Made by a program: the position numbers and the translations under genes
Notes under the pieces: model-generated
What the model saw: only the letters and a program-made list of their open reading frames with translations
The model's database searches: none
Told to the model about the DNA's origin: nothing
Assembly: GCF_001663775.1 (NCBI RefSeq)
Contig: NZ_KV467169.1
Location: forward strand, 348,713 to 412,712
Direction of reading: 5' to 3'
Length of the DNA stretch: 64,000 bases
DNA from: Arthrobacter sp. B6
Lineage (GTDB): Bacteria; Actinomycetota; Actinomycetes; Actinomycetales; Micrococcaceae
Shown: positions 52,054 through 60,324 of the stretch, one piece after another
Numbering within the stretch: the first letter of the stretch is position 1
Layout of the letters: every line of letters begins with the position of its first letter

Positions 52054-52851
52054 TCAGCCCATGGGATTGCCCAGGGAATGCGCCAGCTCCTGCAGCTCCT
52101 TAACCATTCGCGATCCTTGCTCGTCCGAGTACGTTGCTTTCAGGGCCGTGACGGAGAGGCCAAGGCTGGGGCCGTGGGCACCGCGTGTAGGCACTGCCAC
52201 GGCCAGGCAGACCACTCCCGTGGTGGATTCCTCATCTTCGAAGGCGTAACCCTTTTCACGGATTGTCTTTATTTGCGCCTTGAGCTGGGCTCCCGTACTC
52301 AGCGACTTCGGAGTCATCACCGGAAGCCTGAGATCATCCGGGAACATGGCTTCGATGTCATGGTCGTGAAGACGTGCGATCAGCACTTTGCCTACCGCGC
52401 ATAGCGAAACCGGCATCTTGTCGCCGATGTTGGACGTGAGCCGGACAGCAGGATGGCCCTCATAACGGGCCAGGTAGATGACGTTTGATCCGTCAAGCAT
52501 GGCAATGCGGACCGTTTCCCCGGAAAGCGTGGGCGCCTGTTCGCAGTATCGGTAGAACTCCTGCACTTCATCCAGCCGACTGAGGTAGGCAGCGCCAAGT
52601 TCCACGAGCTTGCGGCCCAAGGTGAAGTCCGTTCCCTGGCGGCTGATGAGCCGCGCTTCTTCGAGGGCCAGGAGCAGGTTGGATGTTGATGACTTAGGGA
52701 TGCCCAGCTCACGGGCAAGATCGCTCAATGTCAGCCTCCCCGAGGGGGAAGCGGCAAGGGCCTCCATCACGGCGGCCGCCCTGGTGACCGCCGGCGCCGG
52801 TGAGGCGCTCCCCAGGCCGTCAGAGGAGCGGGAGGTACGGGGATCGGCCAT
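52054..52851 (-). CDS. IclR-family transcriptional regulator
   Basis: 265 residues from ATG at 52851, with AAGGA just upstream; a start 72 nt further lies in the putative operator. The winged-helix domain is near residues 22-85, with RLTLSDLARELGIPKSSTSNLLLALEEARLI. The effector domain has LARYEGHPAVRLTSNIGDKMPVSLCAVGKVLIA near residue 130 and GVVCLAVAVPTRG near 217. It is upstream of the transporter and probably regulates it and the divergent dehydrogenases. Confidence 0.92.
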   Translation of the reverse strand: MADPRTSRSSDGLGSASPAPAVTRAAAVMEALAASPSGRLTLSDLARELGIPKSSTSNLLLALEEARLISRQGTDFTLGRKLVELGAAYLSRLDEVQEFYRYCEQAPTLSGETVRIAMLDGSNVIYLARYEGHPAVRLTSNIGDKMPVSLCAVGKVLIARLHDHDIEAMFPDDLRLPVMTPKSLSTGAQLKAQIKTIREKGYAFEDEESTTGVVCLAVAVPTRGAHGPSLGLSVTALKATYSDEQGSRMVKELQELAHSLGNPMG

Positions 52852-52895
52852 GATTATCCTTATAGTCGGGCGGCACTGCCGCTCTGCAGTCGCAC

Positions 52896-52911
52896 GTTCA
52901 TTCCACTGAAC
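52896..52911. promoter_or_regulatory. Putative IclR operator at the iclR promoter
   Basis: GTTCATTCCACTGAAC has perfect 5-bp inverted ends (GTTCA / TGAAC) with a 6-nt spacer, the symmetry usual for IclR sites. It lies 45 nt upstream of the chosen start, consistent with autoregulation. Confidence 0.6.
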
Positions 52912-53035
52912 AGTAACCATCATAATGGCTGCGTAGGGGATCTACTCTTGGGCTGGGTCGAAATCGAATGCAACATTTCGAGTGCCACGCATGTGGAGTT
53001 TTTGTTTCCTGAAGTTCACGGTATATTCATCTCAG

Positions 53036-53079
53036 ACCCTCCACCGCGGCATCCCCCAATAGTCGCGGTGGAGGGTTTT
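53036..53079 (+). terminator. Strong terminator without an upstream gene (candidate sRNA end)
   Basis: A 13-bp stem (ACCCTCCACCGCG / CGCGGTGGAGGGT) with a 15-nt loop and T4 on the plus strand. No annotated plus-strand gene lies upstream; iclR is transcribed away and the next minus gene ends at 53152. A TATATT at 53022-53027 could be a -10 box, giving a very short transcript. The rest of the 52852-53151 gap shows nothing clear. Confidence 0.5.
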
Positions 53080-53151
53080 CCAATGCCCGGTTTCAGGCGT
53101 TCCCTGGCTCCCGGGGGGTGGGCGCTGTCACGTTCGCGCCGGGCCCGGCGG

Positions 53152-53442
53152 TCATGCCACGTCCGCCACGGATTCCCTGAGACGCCACCCTCCACCGAGG
53201 CCGTCCCGTTCCAGCAACATGGTTGTCAGCGCGGAGGCCGTATTGTTGCCCAGCCGTACCTGTATCTGCAGGACCTCCACGTCCATCCGGCTGAGACCCC
53301 TGGGCATCCGGCGTCGGGCTTCCCACCAGTTCACGCGCTCAAACCACCGAACCGGCTCAGCTCCCACCGTCCACTCACGGCCGCGGACAACCACTGCCGA
53401 AGCCTGCCCATTCAACCCGGTTTTCAGCACCACATGCTCCAT
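53152..53442 (-). CDS. Small hypothetical protein
   Basis: 96 residues from ATG at 53442. It begins MEHVVLKTGLNGQASAVVVR and contains the Trp-rich segment RWFERVNWWEARRRM near residue 32 and DVEVLQIQVRL near 54. The codon usage is native. It recalls DUF6504-like small actinobacterial proteins, without certainty. No clear ribosome-binding site precedes it. Function unknown. Confidence 0.5.
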   Translation of the reverse strand: MEHVVLKTGLNGQASAVVVRGREWTVGAEPVRWFERVNWWEARRRMPRGLSRMDVEVLQIQVRLGNNTASALTTMLLERDGLGGGWRLRESVADVA

Positions 53443-53515
53443 GGGGAAAGACTAGGCAACAGCACCGACATTAGGGCCAGCCGCCGGCACGTCAACAGAG
53501 GGCTGCCACAAACGA

Positions 53516-53560
53516 AAAACCCCGTTCCTCCCGGCATAACACCTGGACGAACGGGGTTTC
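53516..53560. terminator. Terminator next to tRNA-Val
   Basis: AAACCCCGTTC and GAACGGGGTTT form the stem, with a loop of about 20 nt. On the minus strand it ends GGGGTTTTTC, so it terminates the tRNA-Val transcript. Confidence 0.8.
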
Positions 53561-53566
53561 AATTGG

Positions 53567-53639
53567 TGGGTCCTACCGGGATCGAACCGATGACATCCAC
53601 GGTGTAAACGTGGCGCTCTACCAGCTGAGCTAAAGACCC
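53567..53639 (-). tRNA. tRNA-Val (anticodon TAC)
   Basis: On the minus strand the acceptor GGGTCTT pairs with AGGACCC, discriminator A. The D arm is GCTC..GAGC. The anticodon stem CCACG/CGTGG holds loop TTTACAC, so the anticodon is TAC. No CCA is encoded. Confidence 0.95.
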
Positions 53640-53728
53640 AAAGTGCCGATTGACGCGTCTCCACACTTCAACCAACGAACATAGACTCTACCTGAACTGC
53701 AGGAGCAAAAGCCAATCGGCAGGGCCTG

Positions 53729-54649
53729 TCACAGGCCCGGCAGCTCGACCGAGAGCCAGGCCAGGGCTTCACTGACGCCGGCATCCAGCTTAATGGTGGC
53801 CCGGTCATCGCCTCGGGTATCCCCACGATTGATAATGACCACGGGCTTCCCCTCCTTGGCGGCATGACGGACGAATCTCAACCCGCTCATCACAGTGAGG
53901 GAAGACCCCGCAACCAACAGGGCACCGGCCTCGTCCACCATGGAGTAGGACCGTTCAACCCGTTCTTTGGGCACGTTCTCGCCGAAGTACACAAAATCCG
54001 GCTTCAGTGTCCCGCCGCAGGCCGGGCAGACAGCGACAACAAAGCCGCCAATCAGCGCCTGGTCCTCAACCGTCGAGTCCGCGTCCGGAGCCATCTCCAC
54101 CAGGCCGGTGGCGCTGGCGGCTTCGAGGAAACCTGGGTTGAGCTCCTCCAGCATTCCGGCAAGCAGGCGCCGCGAATATGTGCGGCGGCACTCCAGACAG
54201 ACAACCTGGTCGAAACGGCCATGAAGGTCCACTACGTTGAAGCTGCCCGCTTCCTGGTGCAGGCGGTCCACATTCTGGGTGATGAGGCCGGTGAGCAGGC
54301 CACGGCGCTCCAGCTCCGCAGCCGCGCGGTGCCCCTCGTTGGGATGGGCCTGCCGAAGGTGGGACCAGCCAATATGGTTCCGGGCCCAGTACCGTTGGCG
54401 GTTGGCCGGGTCCCCCACAAACTCCTGGTAGGTCATGGGTGACCTCGGCGCTGAATCCGGGCCGCGGTAGTCGGGAATCCCCGAATCAGTGCTCAGCCCG
54501 GCTCCGGTAAGGAGGGCAATGGGCTTGCCGGCGAGAAGGTCACGGATCCGGTCAAGGACGTCGAGCTCAGCTGCAGCCAGAGCGGCGGGGCCGGCAACCG
54601 GCATGCTGGCAAAGCCTGTGAGCCCCACACCGTGCCTGCGCCGCTCCAT
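53729..54649 (-). CDS. SIR2-family NAD-dependent protein deacetylase
   Basis: 306 residues. The NAD site GAGLSTDSGIPDYRG lies near residue 49, TQNVDRLHQEAG near 124, and the catalytic His in VDLHGRF near 141. The zinc site is CLECRR and CPACGG. It removes acyl groups from lysines. It lies 6 nt downstream of the peroxiredoxin gene, so it is part of a three-gene operon with DUF3052. An 18-residue N-terminal variable region precedes the core. Confidence 0.93.
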   Translation of the reverse strand: MERRRHGVGLTGFASMPVAGPAALAAAELDVLDRIRDLLAGKPIALLTGAGLSTDSGIPDYRGPDSAPRSPMTYQEFVGDPANRQRYWARNHIGWSHLRQAHPNEGHRAAAELERRGLLTGLITQNVDRLHQEAGSFNVVDLHGRFDQVVCLECRRTYSRRLLAGMLEELNPGFLEAASATGLVEMAPDADSTVEDQALIGGFVVAVCPACGGTLKPDFVYFGENVPKERVERSYSMVDEAGALLVAGSSLTVMSGLRFVRHAAKEGKPVVIINRGDTRGDDRATIKLDAGVSEALAWLSVELPGL

Positions 54650-54655
54650 CAGGCG

Positions 54656-55174
54656 TCAGGCCTTGCCCAGACCCGCCAGGGCATCACGGTAGGCGGCAAG
54701 GTCGCGTGCCTGGCCGCGGGGATTCACCACCACGTAGCGGACAATGCCTGCCGCATCGATGATGAAGGTCCCGCGCCGCGCCATTCCGCTTCCCGCATCA
54801 AAGACCCCATATTGTCCGGCCACGGACCCGTGAGGCCAGAAGTCGGCCAGCAAGTCGAAGCTGTAGCCTTCCTGCTCGGCATAGGCCCGCAGGCTGAACT
54901 TGCTGTCTACGGAGATGGCCAGGACAGTGGCGTTGGCGTCGTCGAAGGCAACCAGATTGTCGCGGATCTCGCACAGTTCCCCCGTGCAAATGCCGGAGAA
55001 TGCGAAAGGATAGAAGACCAGGACAACGTTCTGTCCGCGGAAGGACGACAGCCGGACCGGCTCGCCATACTGGTTCGCGAGCTCAAAGTCCGGGGCGGAC
55101 TCGCCGACGGCGGGAACCTGCGTTTCGACGCCCGCCTCGACTGTCAGTCCGCCAAGGGAAAGCCCCGACGTCAC
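54656..55174 (-). CDS. AhpE-type one-Cys peroxiredoxin
   Basis: 172 residues. The peroxidatic Cys lies in YPFAFSGICTGELCE near residue 63, and a second Cys follows 5 residues later. The start VPAVGESAPDFELANQYGEPV and the conserved Arg in FVIDAAGIVRYV-like segments are typical of AhpE (Rv2238c). It reduces peroxides, with mycothiol or mycoredoxin as likely reductant. The start overlaps the DUF3052 stop by 4 nt. Confidence 0.9.
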   Translation of the reverse strand: MTSGLSLGGLTVEAGVETQVPAVGESAPDFELANQYGEPVRLSSFRGQNVVLVFYPFAFSGICTGELCEIRDNLVAFDDANATVLAISVDSKFSLRAYAEQEGYSFDLLADFWPHGSVAGQYGVFDAGSGMARRGTFIIDAAGIVRYVVVNPRGQARDLAAYRDALAGLGKA

Positions 55175-55590
55175 TTATTCTTCCTGCTCACCAACCGGGT
55201 TGCGCTCCAGTCCTTGGATACACCGGCGGATGTGGTCAGGTGCAGCCCCGCAGTGGGGGCGGCTTCCTGAACGTCGGCGGGAGAGACGTAACCCGGCCGC
55301 CCGGACTTCGGAGTCAGTACCCAGACAACACCGTTCTCGCTCAGGGTAGTCAGCGAATCCATAAGCGTATCGACCAGGTCCCCGTCACCGTCCCGCCACC
55401 AGAAGATGACAGCGTCAACGACGTCGTGGTCGTCCTCATCCAGAAGTTCGGACCCGGTCAGGTCCTCTATATCGTCACGCAAGTCGAAATCGACGTCGTC
55501 GTCGTAACCGAACTCCTGAATCAGATCCCCGTTTTTGAAACCCAATTTTTCCGCCACATTTACCGAAGTGGCGGCGTCGGCCTCGCTCAC
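55171..55590 (-). CDS. DUF3052-family protein
   Basis: 139 residues from GTG at 55590, with GGAGG about 5 nt upstream. It is strongly acidic, with KLGFKNGDLIQEFGYDDDVDFDLRDDIED near residue 18 and AVIFWWRDGDGDLVDTLMDSL near 65. It is predicted to be cytosolic. Homologs occur next to aceE and ahpE across Actinobacteria, as in M. tuberculosis Rv2239c. No function is known. First gene of the DUF3052-ahpE-sir2 operon. Confidence 0.85.
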   Translation of the reverse strand: MSEADAATSVNVAEKLGFKNGDLIQEFGYDDDVDFDLRDDIEDLTGSELLDEDDHDVVDAVIFWWRDGDGDLVDTLMDSLTTLSENGVVWVLTPKSGRPGYVSPADVQEAAPTAGLHLTTSAGVSKDWSATRLVSRKNK

Positions 55591-55987
55591 GTGTTCCTCC
55601 AATGCCTAATACATGCAGTGCGCATAGTGATTTCCATTACTCCAAGCCAACACCCTTTGTGCCTGCGCTTCAAGCTGCCGGTGCCGCGATCCGCCATATT
55701 CTGCGTCACATCCGGCACGGCAACCCGCGTCGCAGCGGCTTTTCGTCACACAACCAGTATGACCGCGAAATACAAGACCGGTGCCGAAGGCGCGGCTACG
55801 CATCGCGCTGAAGTCACAGCTAGAGTGATCGGTGACAACTATGCCTGCGGGGCGACCGCCCTGGAACTCTATGCAGACATAGGCGTGATAGGACCCTGCC
55901 CGGCGCACATGACCGGGCTGTTGTAACCGATACGTCGCACACGTCGCATCACGCCGGACAGCCACCCTGCCCGGCCTGGGAGCGCCG
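55591..55987. other. Divergent promoter region of DUF3052 and aceE
   Basis: This 397-nt gap separates the DUF3052 operon from aceE. ORFs here are shadows or short. I see no strong hairpin or riboswitch; the aceE promoter must be here, but I could not place it with confidence. Confidence 0.5.
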
Positions 55988-58756
55988 ATGAATGCGCGCA
56001 AAGAGAGGTTGGACGTGGCTGCAGGAGAAGATACCTCCCATATCCTCAGCGGGTTGACTAACCAGCTGCCTGATCGTGATCCGGAAGAGACCGCCGAGTG
56101 GGTTGAGTCCCTGGATTCGCTGATCAGGGAACAGGGCACGGAGCGTGCCCAATACATCATGCGGAGCCTGTTGCAGCGTGCCGGTGCGCAGAGCGTCGGG
56201 GTGCCGATGGTGACCACCACTGATTACGTGAACACGATTCCGGTGGACCAGGAAGCCGAGTTCCCGGGTAACGAGGAGTTCGAGCGCCGGTACCGGGCGT
56301 ACATGCGCTGGAACGCCGCGGTGATGGTGCACCGGTCCCAGCGGCCCAACATCGGCGTGGGCGGGCACATCTCCACCTACGCCGGCGCCGCGACCTTGTA
56401 CGAGGTGGGCTTCAACCACTTCTTCCGCGGCAAGGACCACCCCGGCGGCGGTGACCAGGTCTTCTTCCAGGGCCACGCGTCCCCGGGCATGTACGCCCGT
56501 GCGTTCATGGAAGGCCGGCTGACCGAGGAGGACCTGGACGGGTTCCGGCAGGAAAAGTCCCGCGCCGGCCATGCCCTGTCCTCTTACCCGCACCCAAGGC
56601 TGATGCCCGGGTTCTGGGAATTCCCCACCGTGTCCATGGGCATCGGGCCGATGAACGCGATCTACCAGGCCCAGTCCAACCGGTATCTGCACAACCGGGG
56701 CCTGAAAGACACCTCGGACCAGCAGGTCTGGGCGTTCCTGGGCGACGGCGAAATGGACGAGCCCGAGTCCCGCGGCCTGCTCCAGCTCGCCGCGAACGAG
56801 AACCTGGACAACCTGAACTTCGTGATCAACTGCAACCTCCAGCGCCTGGACGGGCCGGTGCGCGGCAACGGAAAGATCATGCAGGAACTCGAAGCGTTCT
56901 TCCGCGGCGCGGGCTGGAACGTGATCAAGGTCGTCTGGGGCCGGGAATGGGATGAGCTGCTCACCAAGGACACCGACGGGTCGCTGGTGAAGATCATGAA
57001 CGAAACCCCCGACGGGGACTACCAGACCTACAAGGCCGAATCCGGCGGGTTCGTCCGCGAACACTTCTTCGGCAAGGACCCGGCCACCAAAGACCTCGTC
57101 GCGGACCTCACCGATGACCAGATCTGGAACCTCAAACGCGGCGGCCACGACTACCGCAAGGTCTACGCCGCGTACAAGGCAGCCACCGAATTCAAGGGCA
57201 AACCCACCGTCATCCTCGCCAAAACCGTCAAGGGCTACGGACTCGGACCCCACTTCGAAGGCCGCAACGCCACCCACCAGATGAAAAAACTCACCCTCGA
57301 CGACCTCAAGAAGTTCAGGGATCATCTGCGCATTCCGGTCACAGACGAGCAGCTGGAGAAGGACCCGTACCAGCCGCCGTACTTCCACCCGGGCATTGAA
57401 GCGCCGGAAATCAAGTACATGATGGAACGGCGCGCCGCCCTCGGCGGGTCTGTTCCGGAGCGCCGCGCAAAGCACGCTGACATCGCGCTGCCGGACGCCA
57501 AGACCTACGAGGTGGCCAAGCGCGGCTCCGGAAAGCAGCAGGCGGCCACCACCATGGCGTTTGTGCGCCTGCTCAAGGACCTGATGCGGGACAAGAACTT
57601 CGGCAAGCACATCGCCCCGATCATTCCGGATGAGGCGCGAACGTTCGGCATGGACGCGTTCTTCCCCACTGCGAAGATCTACAACCCCAAGGGCCAGAAC
57701 TACCTGTCCGTGGACCGGGACCTGGTCCTGGCCTACAAGGAATCCGCGCAGGGCCAGCTGATCCACCCCGGCATCAACGAAGCCGGCGCCGTCGCAGCCT
57801 TCACCGCCGCCGGCACCGCCTACGCCACCCACGGCGTGCCCCTGATCCCGGTCTACGTGTTCTACTCCATGTTCGGCTTCCAGCGCACCGGCGACGCCTT
57901 CTGGGCAGCAGCGGACCAAATGACCCGCGGCTTCATCATCGGCGCCACCGCAGGACGGACCACCCTCACCGGCGAAGGACTCCAGCACGCCGACGGCCAC
58001 TCCCCCATCCTCGCCGCCACCAACCCGGCAGTGGTCACCTACGACCCCGCCTACGGCTACGAAATGGGCCACATCATCCGCGACGGAATCGAACGGATGT
58101 ACGGGCCGGACTCAGCCGACCGGAACCTGATGTACTACCTGACGGTGTACAACGAACCGATCACCCAGCCCGCCGAACCCGAGGAGCTTGACGTCGAGGG
58201 CGTGCTGAAGGGCATTTACCTGCTTGCTCCGGCAAAGATCGACGGTCCCCGGACCCAGCTCCTTGCCTCCGGAGTTTCGGTGCCGTGGGCGCTGGAAGCC
58301 CAGCGGCTCCTGGCCGAGGACTGGGGCGTCTCCGCGGATGTCTGGTCCGTCACGTCCTGGAACGAGCTCCGCCGCGACGGCATGGCCGCCGAGGAAGAGG
58401 CGTTCCTGAACCCGGGCCAGCCCGCCCGCGTTCCGTTTGTCACCCAGCAGCTCGCCGGTGCCACGGGACCGATCGTGGCCGTCTCGGACTACATGAAGGC
58501 CGTCCCGGACCAGATCCGGCAGTTCCTGCCGAACGAGTTCGCCTCGCTCGGCGCGGACGGCTTCGGCTTCTCCGACACCCGCGCAGCAGCACGCCGGTTC
58601 TTCAAGAACGACATCCACTCCATCGTGGTCCGTTCGCTGGAGATGCTTGCGCGCCGCGGCGAAGTGGACGCCCAGTCGCCGATGAAGGCCATTGAGAAGT
58701 ACCGCCTGCACAACGTTAATGCCGGTTCCACCGGCAACGCGGGCGGCGACTCCTGA
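55988..58756 (+). CDS. aceE: Pyruvate dehydrogenase E1 component, homodimeric type
   Basis: 922 residues, or 913 if it starts at GTG 56015, which has GAGAGG before it and gives the usual (M)AAGEDTSHILSGL start. It decarboxylates pyruvate with thiamine diphosphate and acetylates the E2 lipoyl domain. The ThDP motif GDGEMDEPESRG near residue 253 with LNFVINCNLQR, the pyruvate-site HASPGMYARA near 161, and the transketolase-like central and C-terminal domains are visible. The actinobacterial E1 forms a mixed complex with 2-oxoglutarate dehydrogenase parts. The gene is followed by two hairpins. Confidence 0.97.
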   Translation: MNARKERLDVAAGEDTSHILSGLTNQLPDRDPEETAEWVESLDSLIREQGTERAQYIMRSLLQRAGAQSVGVPMVTTTDYVNTIPVDQEAEFPGNEEFERRYRAYMRWNAAVMVHRSQRPNIGVGGHISTYAGAATLYEVGFNHFFRGKDHPGGGDQVFFQGHASPGMYARAFMEGRLTEEDLDGFRQEKSRAGHALSSYPHPRLMPGFWEFPTVSMGIGPMNAIYQAQSNRYLHNRGLKDTSDQQVWAFLGDGEMDEPESRGLLQLAANENLDNLNFVINCNLQRLDGPVRGNGKIMQELEAFFRGAGWNVIKVVWGREWDELLTKDTDGSLVKIMNETPDGDYQTYKAESGGFVREHFFGKDPATKDLVADLTDDQIWNLKRGGHDYRKVYAAYKAATEFKGKPTVILAKTVKGYGLGPHFEGRNATHQMKKLTLDDLKKFRDHLRIPVTDEQLEKDPYQPPYFHPGIEAPEIKYMMERRAALGGSVPERRAKHADIALPDAKTYEVAKRGSGKQQAATTMAFVRLLKDLMRDKNFGKHIAPIIPDEARTFGMDAFFPTAKIYNPKGQNYLSVDRDLVLAYKESAQGQLIHPGINEAGAVAAFTAAGTAYATHGVPLIPVYVFYSMFGFQRTGDAFWAAADQMTRGFIIGATAGRTTLTGEGLQHADGHSPILAATNPAVVTYDPAYGYEMGHIIRDGIERMYGPDSADRNLMYYLTVYNEPITQPAEPEELDVEGVLKGIYLLAPAKIDGPRTQLLASGVSVPWALEAQRLLAEDWGVSADVWSVTSWNELRRDGMAAEEEAFLNPGQPARVPFVTQQLAGATGPIVAVSDYMKAVPDQIRQFLPNEFASLGADGFGFSDTRAAARRFFKNDIHSIVVRSLEMLARRGEVDAQSPMKAIEKYRLHNVNAGSTGNAGGDS

Positions 58757-58768
58757 TCCACCCTCCTG

Positions 58769-58829
58769 AGTTTTTGTCCAGATAATGCCCCGCAGGGGGC
58801 AACGAAGGCACCCTATCTGGACAAAAACT
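58769..58829. repeat. Palindromic element after aceE
   Basis: Perfect 16-bp arms AGTTTTTGTCCAGATA / TATCTGGACAAAAACT enclose a 29-nt interior that itself has GCCCC...GGGGC. It lies 12 nt after the aceE stop. Confidence 0.7.
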
Positions 58830-58840
58830 TTCAGCGGGAG

Positions 58841-58888
58841 AACGACGACGGCGGTCCCCACCGAAAGGTGAGGGCCGCCGTCGTCGTT
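58841..58888 (+). terminator. Second hairpin after aceE
   Basis: Perfect 14-bp arms AACGACGACGGCGG / CCGCCGTCGTCGTT with a 20-nt loop, 84 nt downstream of aceE. The T run is weak. It probably ends the aceE transcript before the PucR-type gene. Confidence 0.65.
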
Positions 58889-58937
58889 CCTGCGCCAGAG
58901 GGAGCTATGGACGGGACTGTGACGCAGAACCACCGCC

Positions 58938-58956
58938 GTTGTAGCCTTTGCACAAA
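58938..58956. promoter_or_regulatory. Putative fatty-acid-regulator site before the PucR-type gene
   Basis: GTTGTAGCCTTTGCACAAA matches 14 of 19 positions of the perfect palindrome GTTGTAGACTTCCTACAAC found before fabD. It lies 36 nt upstream of the chosen start, suiting autoregulation. Confidence 0.5.
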
Positions 58957-58991
58957 TGGAGCTTGCGGGGCGCGCACCGTATGCTCAAAGG

Positions 58992-60236
58992 ATGCCAGAG
59001 CCAACTTCCCCGCCCGTGAAGCGCAAGCCGTCCTCGCGCAGCATGACTCCGGAGAAATCCGAAACCCTGAAAAAGCTCCGGGCAAGCGTGGGCCAATTGT
59101 CCACCACAACCCTTCGGCAGCTTGAAAAATCACTGCCCTGGTACAGCCGGCTCAGCTCTGATGAACGGTCCGCCTTGGGCATGGTGGCGCAAAACGGCAT
59201 CGCTGCCTTCGTCACCTGGTACGAGCGGCCCAGCTCGCCGTCATGGATCCTGTCCGATGTTTTTGGCACTGCCCCGACGGAACTCACACGCTCCATCAGC
59301 CTCCAGAAGGCGCTGCAGCTGATCCGGATCGTGGTTGAAGTGGTGGAAGACCAGGTTCCAGTCATCGCACCCGAGGCTGACCAACCATCGCTCCGTGAGG
59401 CCGTGCTGCGGTATTCGCGCGAGGTGGCCTTCGCTGCCGCTGATGTCTACGCGAGGGCCGCTGAGTCCCGTGGCTCCTGGGATACGAGGCTGGAAGCGCT
59501 GATCGTTGACGCCATCCTGCGCGGCGAGAACACGGACGCGCTGCGTTCACGAATTGCCGCCCTGGGCTGGAAAGCGCAGGAGCGATTCACGGTGATGGTC
59601 GGCAATTCGCCATCAGAACCCAGCGCCAGCTATGTCAGCGAGTTGCGGCGCCTGGCAGGGCGCTATGCCGAAGATGCCCTGGTAGGGATCCAGGGTGACC
59701 GGCTGATCCTTATCCTCGGCGGCGTGCAGGACCGTGAAACGGCGTATTTGAAACTCAGCGAAATGTTTGCCCCAGGGCCGGTGGTCTACGGCCCCGAGGC
59801 GAGTTCTTTGCTGGAAGCCAGCGGGTCCGCGCAATCGGCCTTTGCCGGCCTGACCGCAGCCAGGGCATGGCCGTCGGCCCCGCGGCCCGTAGCCGCCGAC
59901 GACCTGCTCCCCGAGCGTGTCATCTCCGGTGACGACGCGGCGCGCCGCTCACTCGTCAAGAACATCTACCGACCCCTCGTGGCCGCGTCCAATGGGCTGG
60001 TTGAGACACTTGGCACCTACCTGGAGCTGGGCCACTCGCTGGAGGCGACAGCCCGGGAACTGTTTGTTCATGCGAACACCGTCAGGTACCGGCTGAAGCG
60101 GGTCTGCGACGTCACGGGCTGGGATCCGCTCCTCCCGCGGGAGGCGTTTGTGCTCCAGGCTGCGCTGGTGGTAGGTCGCCTCGCGGCTCCTCCGAAAGCA
60201 CCGGTGGAACGTCATGCGGCGCGGAATCAGCCCTAA
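58992..60236 (+). CDS. PucR-family transcriptional regulator of fatty-acid synthesis (FasR-like)
   Basis: 414 residues from ATG at 58992; an in-frame ATG at 58956 overlaps the motif above. The C-terminal PucR helix-turn-helix is near residue 340-385, with LGHSLEATARELFVHANTVRYRLKRVCDVTGWDP. A GGDEF-like central domain lies near 185-290. A gene of this type lies directly before fabD in Streptomyces coelicolor (FasR, an activator of the fab operon) and in M. tuberculosis (Rv2242). It is 88 nt upstream of fabD here, in the same direction. Confidence 0.88.
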   Translation: MPEPTSPPVKRKPSSRSMTPEKSETLKKLRASVGQLSTTTLRQLEKSLPWYSRLSSDERSALGMVAQNGIAAFVTWYERPSSPSWILSDVFGTAPTELTRSISLQKALQLIRIVVEVVEDQVPVIAPEADQPSLREAVLRYSREVAFAAADVYARAAESRGSWDTRLEALIVDAILRGENTDALRSRIAALGWKAQERFTVMVGNSPSEPSASYVSELRRLAGRYAEDALVGIQGDRLILILGGVQDRETAYLKLSEMFAPGPVVYGPEASSLLEASGSAQSAFAGLTAARAWPSAPRPVAADDLLPERVISGDDAARRSLVKNIYRPLVAASNGLVETLGTYLELGHSLEATARELFVHANTVRYRLKRVCDVTGWDPLLPREAFVLQAALVVGRLAAPPKAPVERHAARNQP

Positions 60237-60239
60237 GGC

Positions 60240-60258
60240 GTTGTAGACTTCCTACAAC
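60240..60258. promoter_or_regulatory. Palindrome upstream of fabD, putative FasR-like operator
   Basis: GTTGTAG-N5-CTACAAC is a perfect 7-bp inverted repeat with a 5-nt spacer, centred 76 nt before the fabD start. It could be the operator of the PucR-type regulator encoded just upstream. Confidence 0.6.
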
Positions 60259-60324
60259 CTGACCCCGTGAGCTTGGTGCAGAGAAACACCGCTGGATCAC
60301 ACAGTAATTTGGAAAGCTGGATAC

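Noticed and set aside
52948..53607. A 219-residue plus-strand open frame ending in GPTGIEPMTSTV
   Set aside because: Its end is the well-known translation artefact of antisense tRNA sequence (tRNA-Val here), and it crosses two terminators.
55606..56220. A minus-strand open frame in the aceE promoter region
   Set aside because: It overlaps the start of aceE by over 200 nt and lacks any recognisable domain or ribosome-binding site.
55949..58072. A 707-residue minus-strand open frame opposite aceE
   Set aside because: A shadow of aceE with low-complexity Val/Gly/His composition and no motifs.
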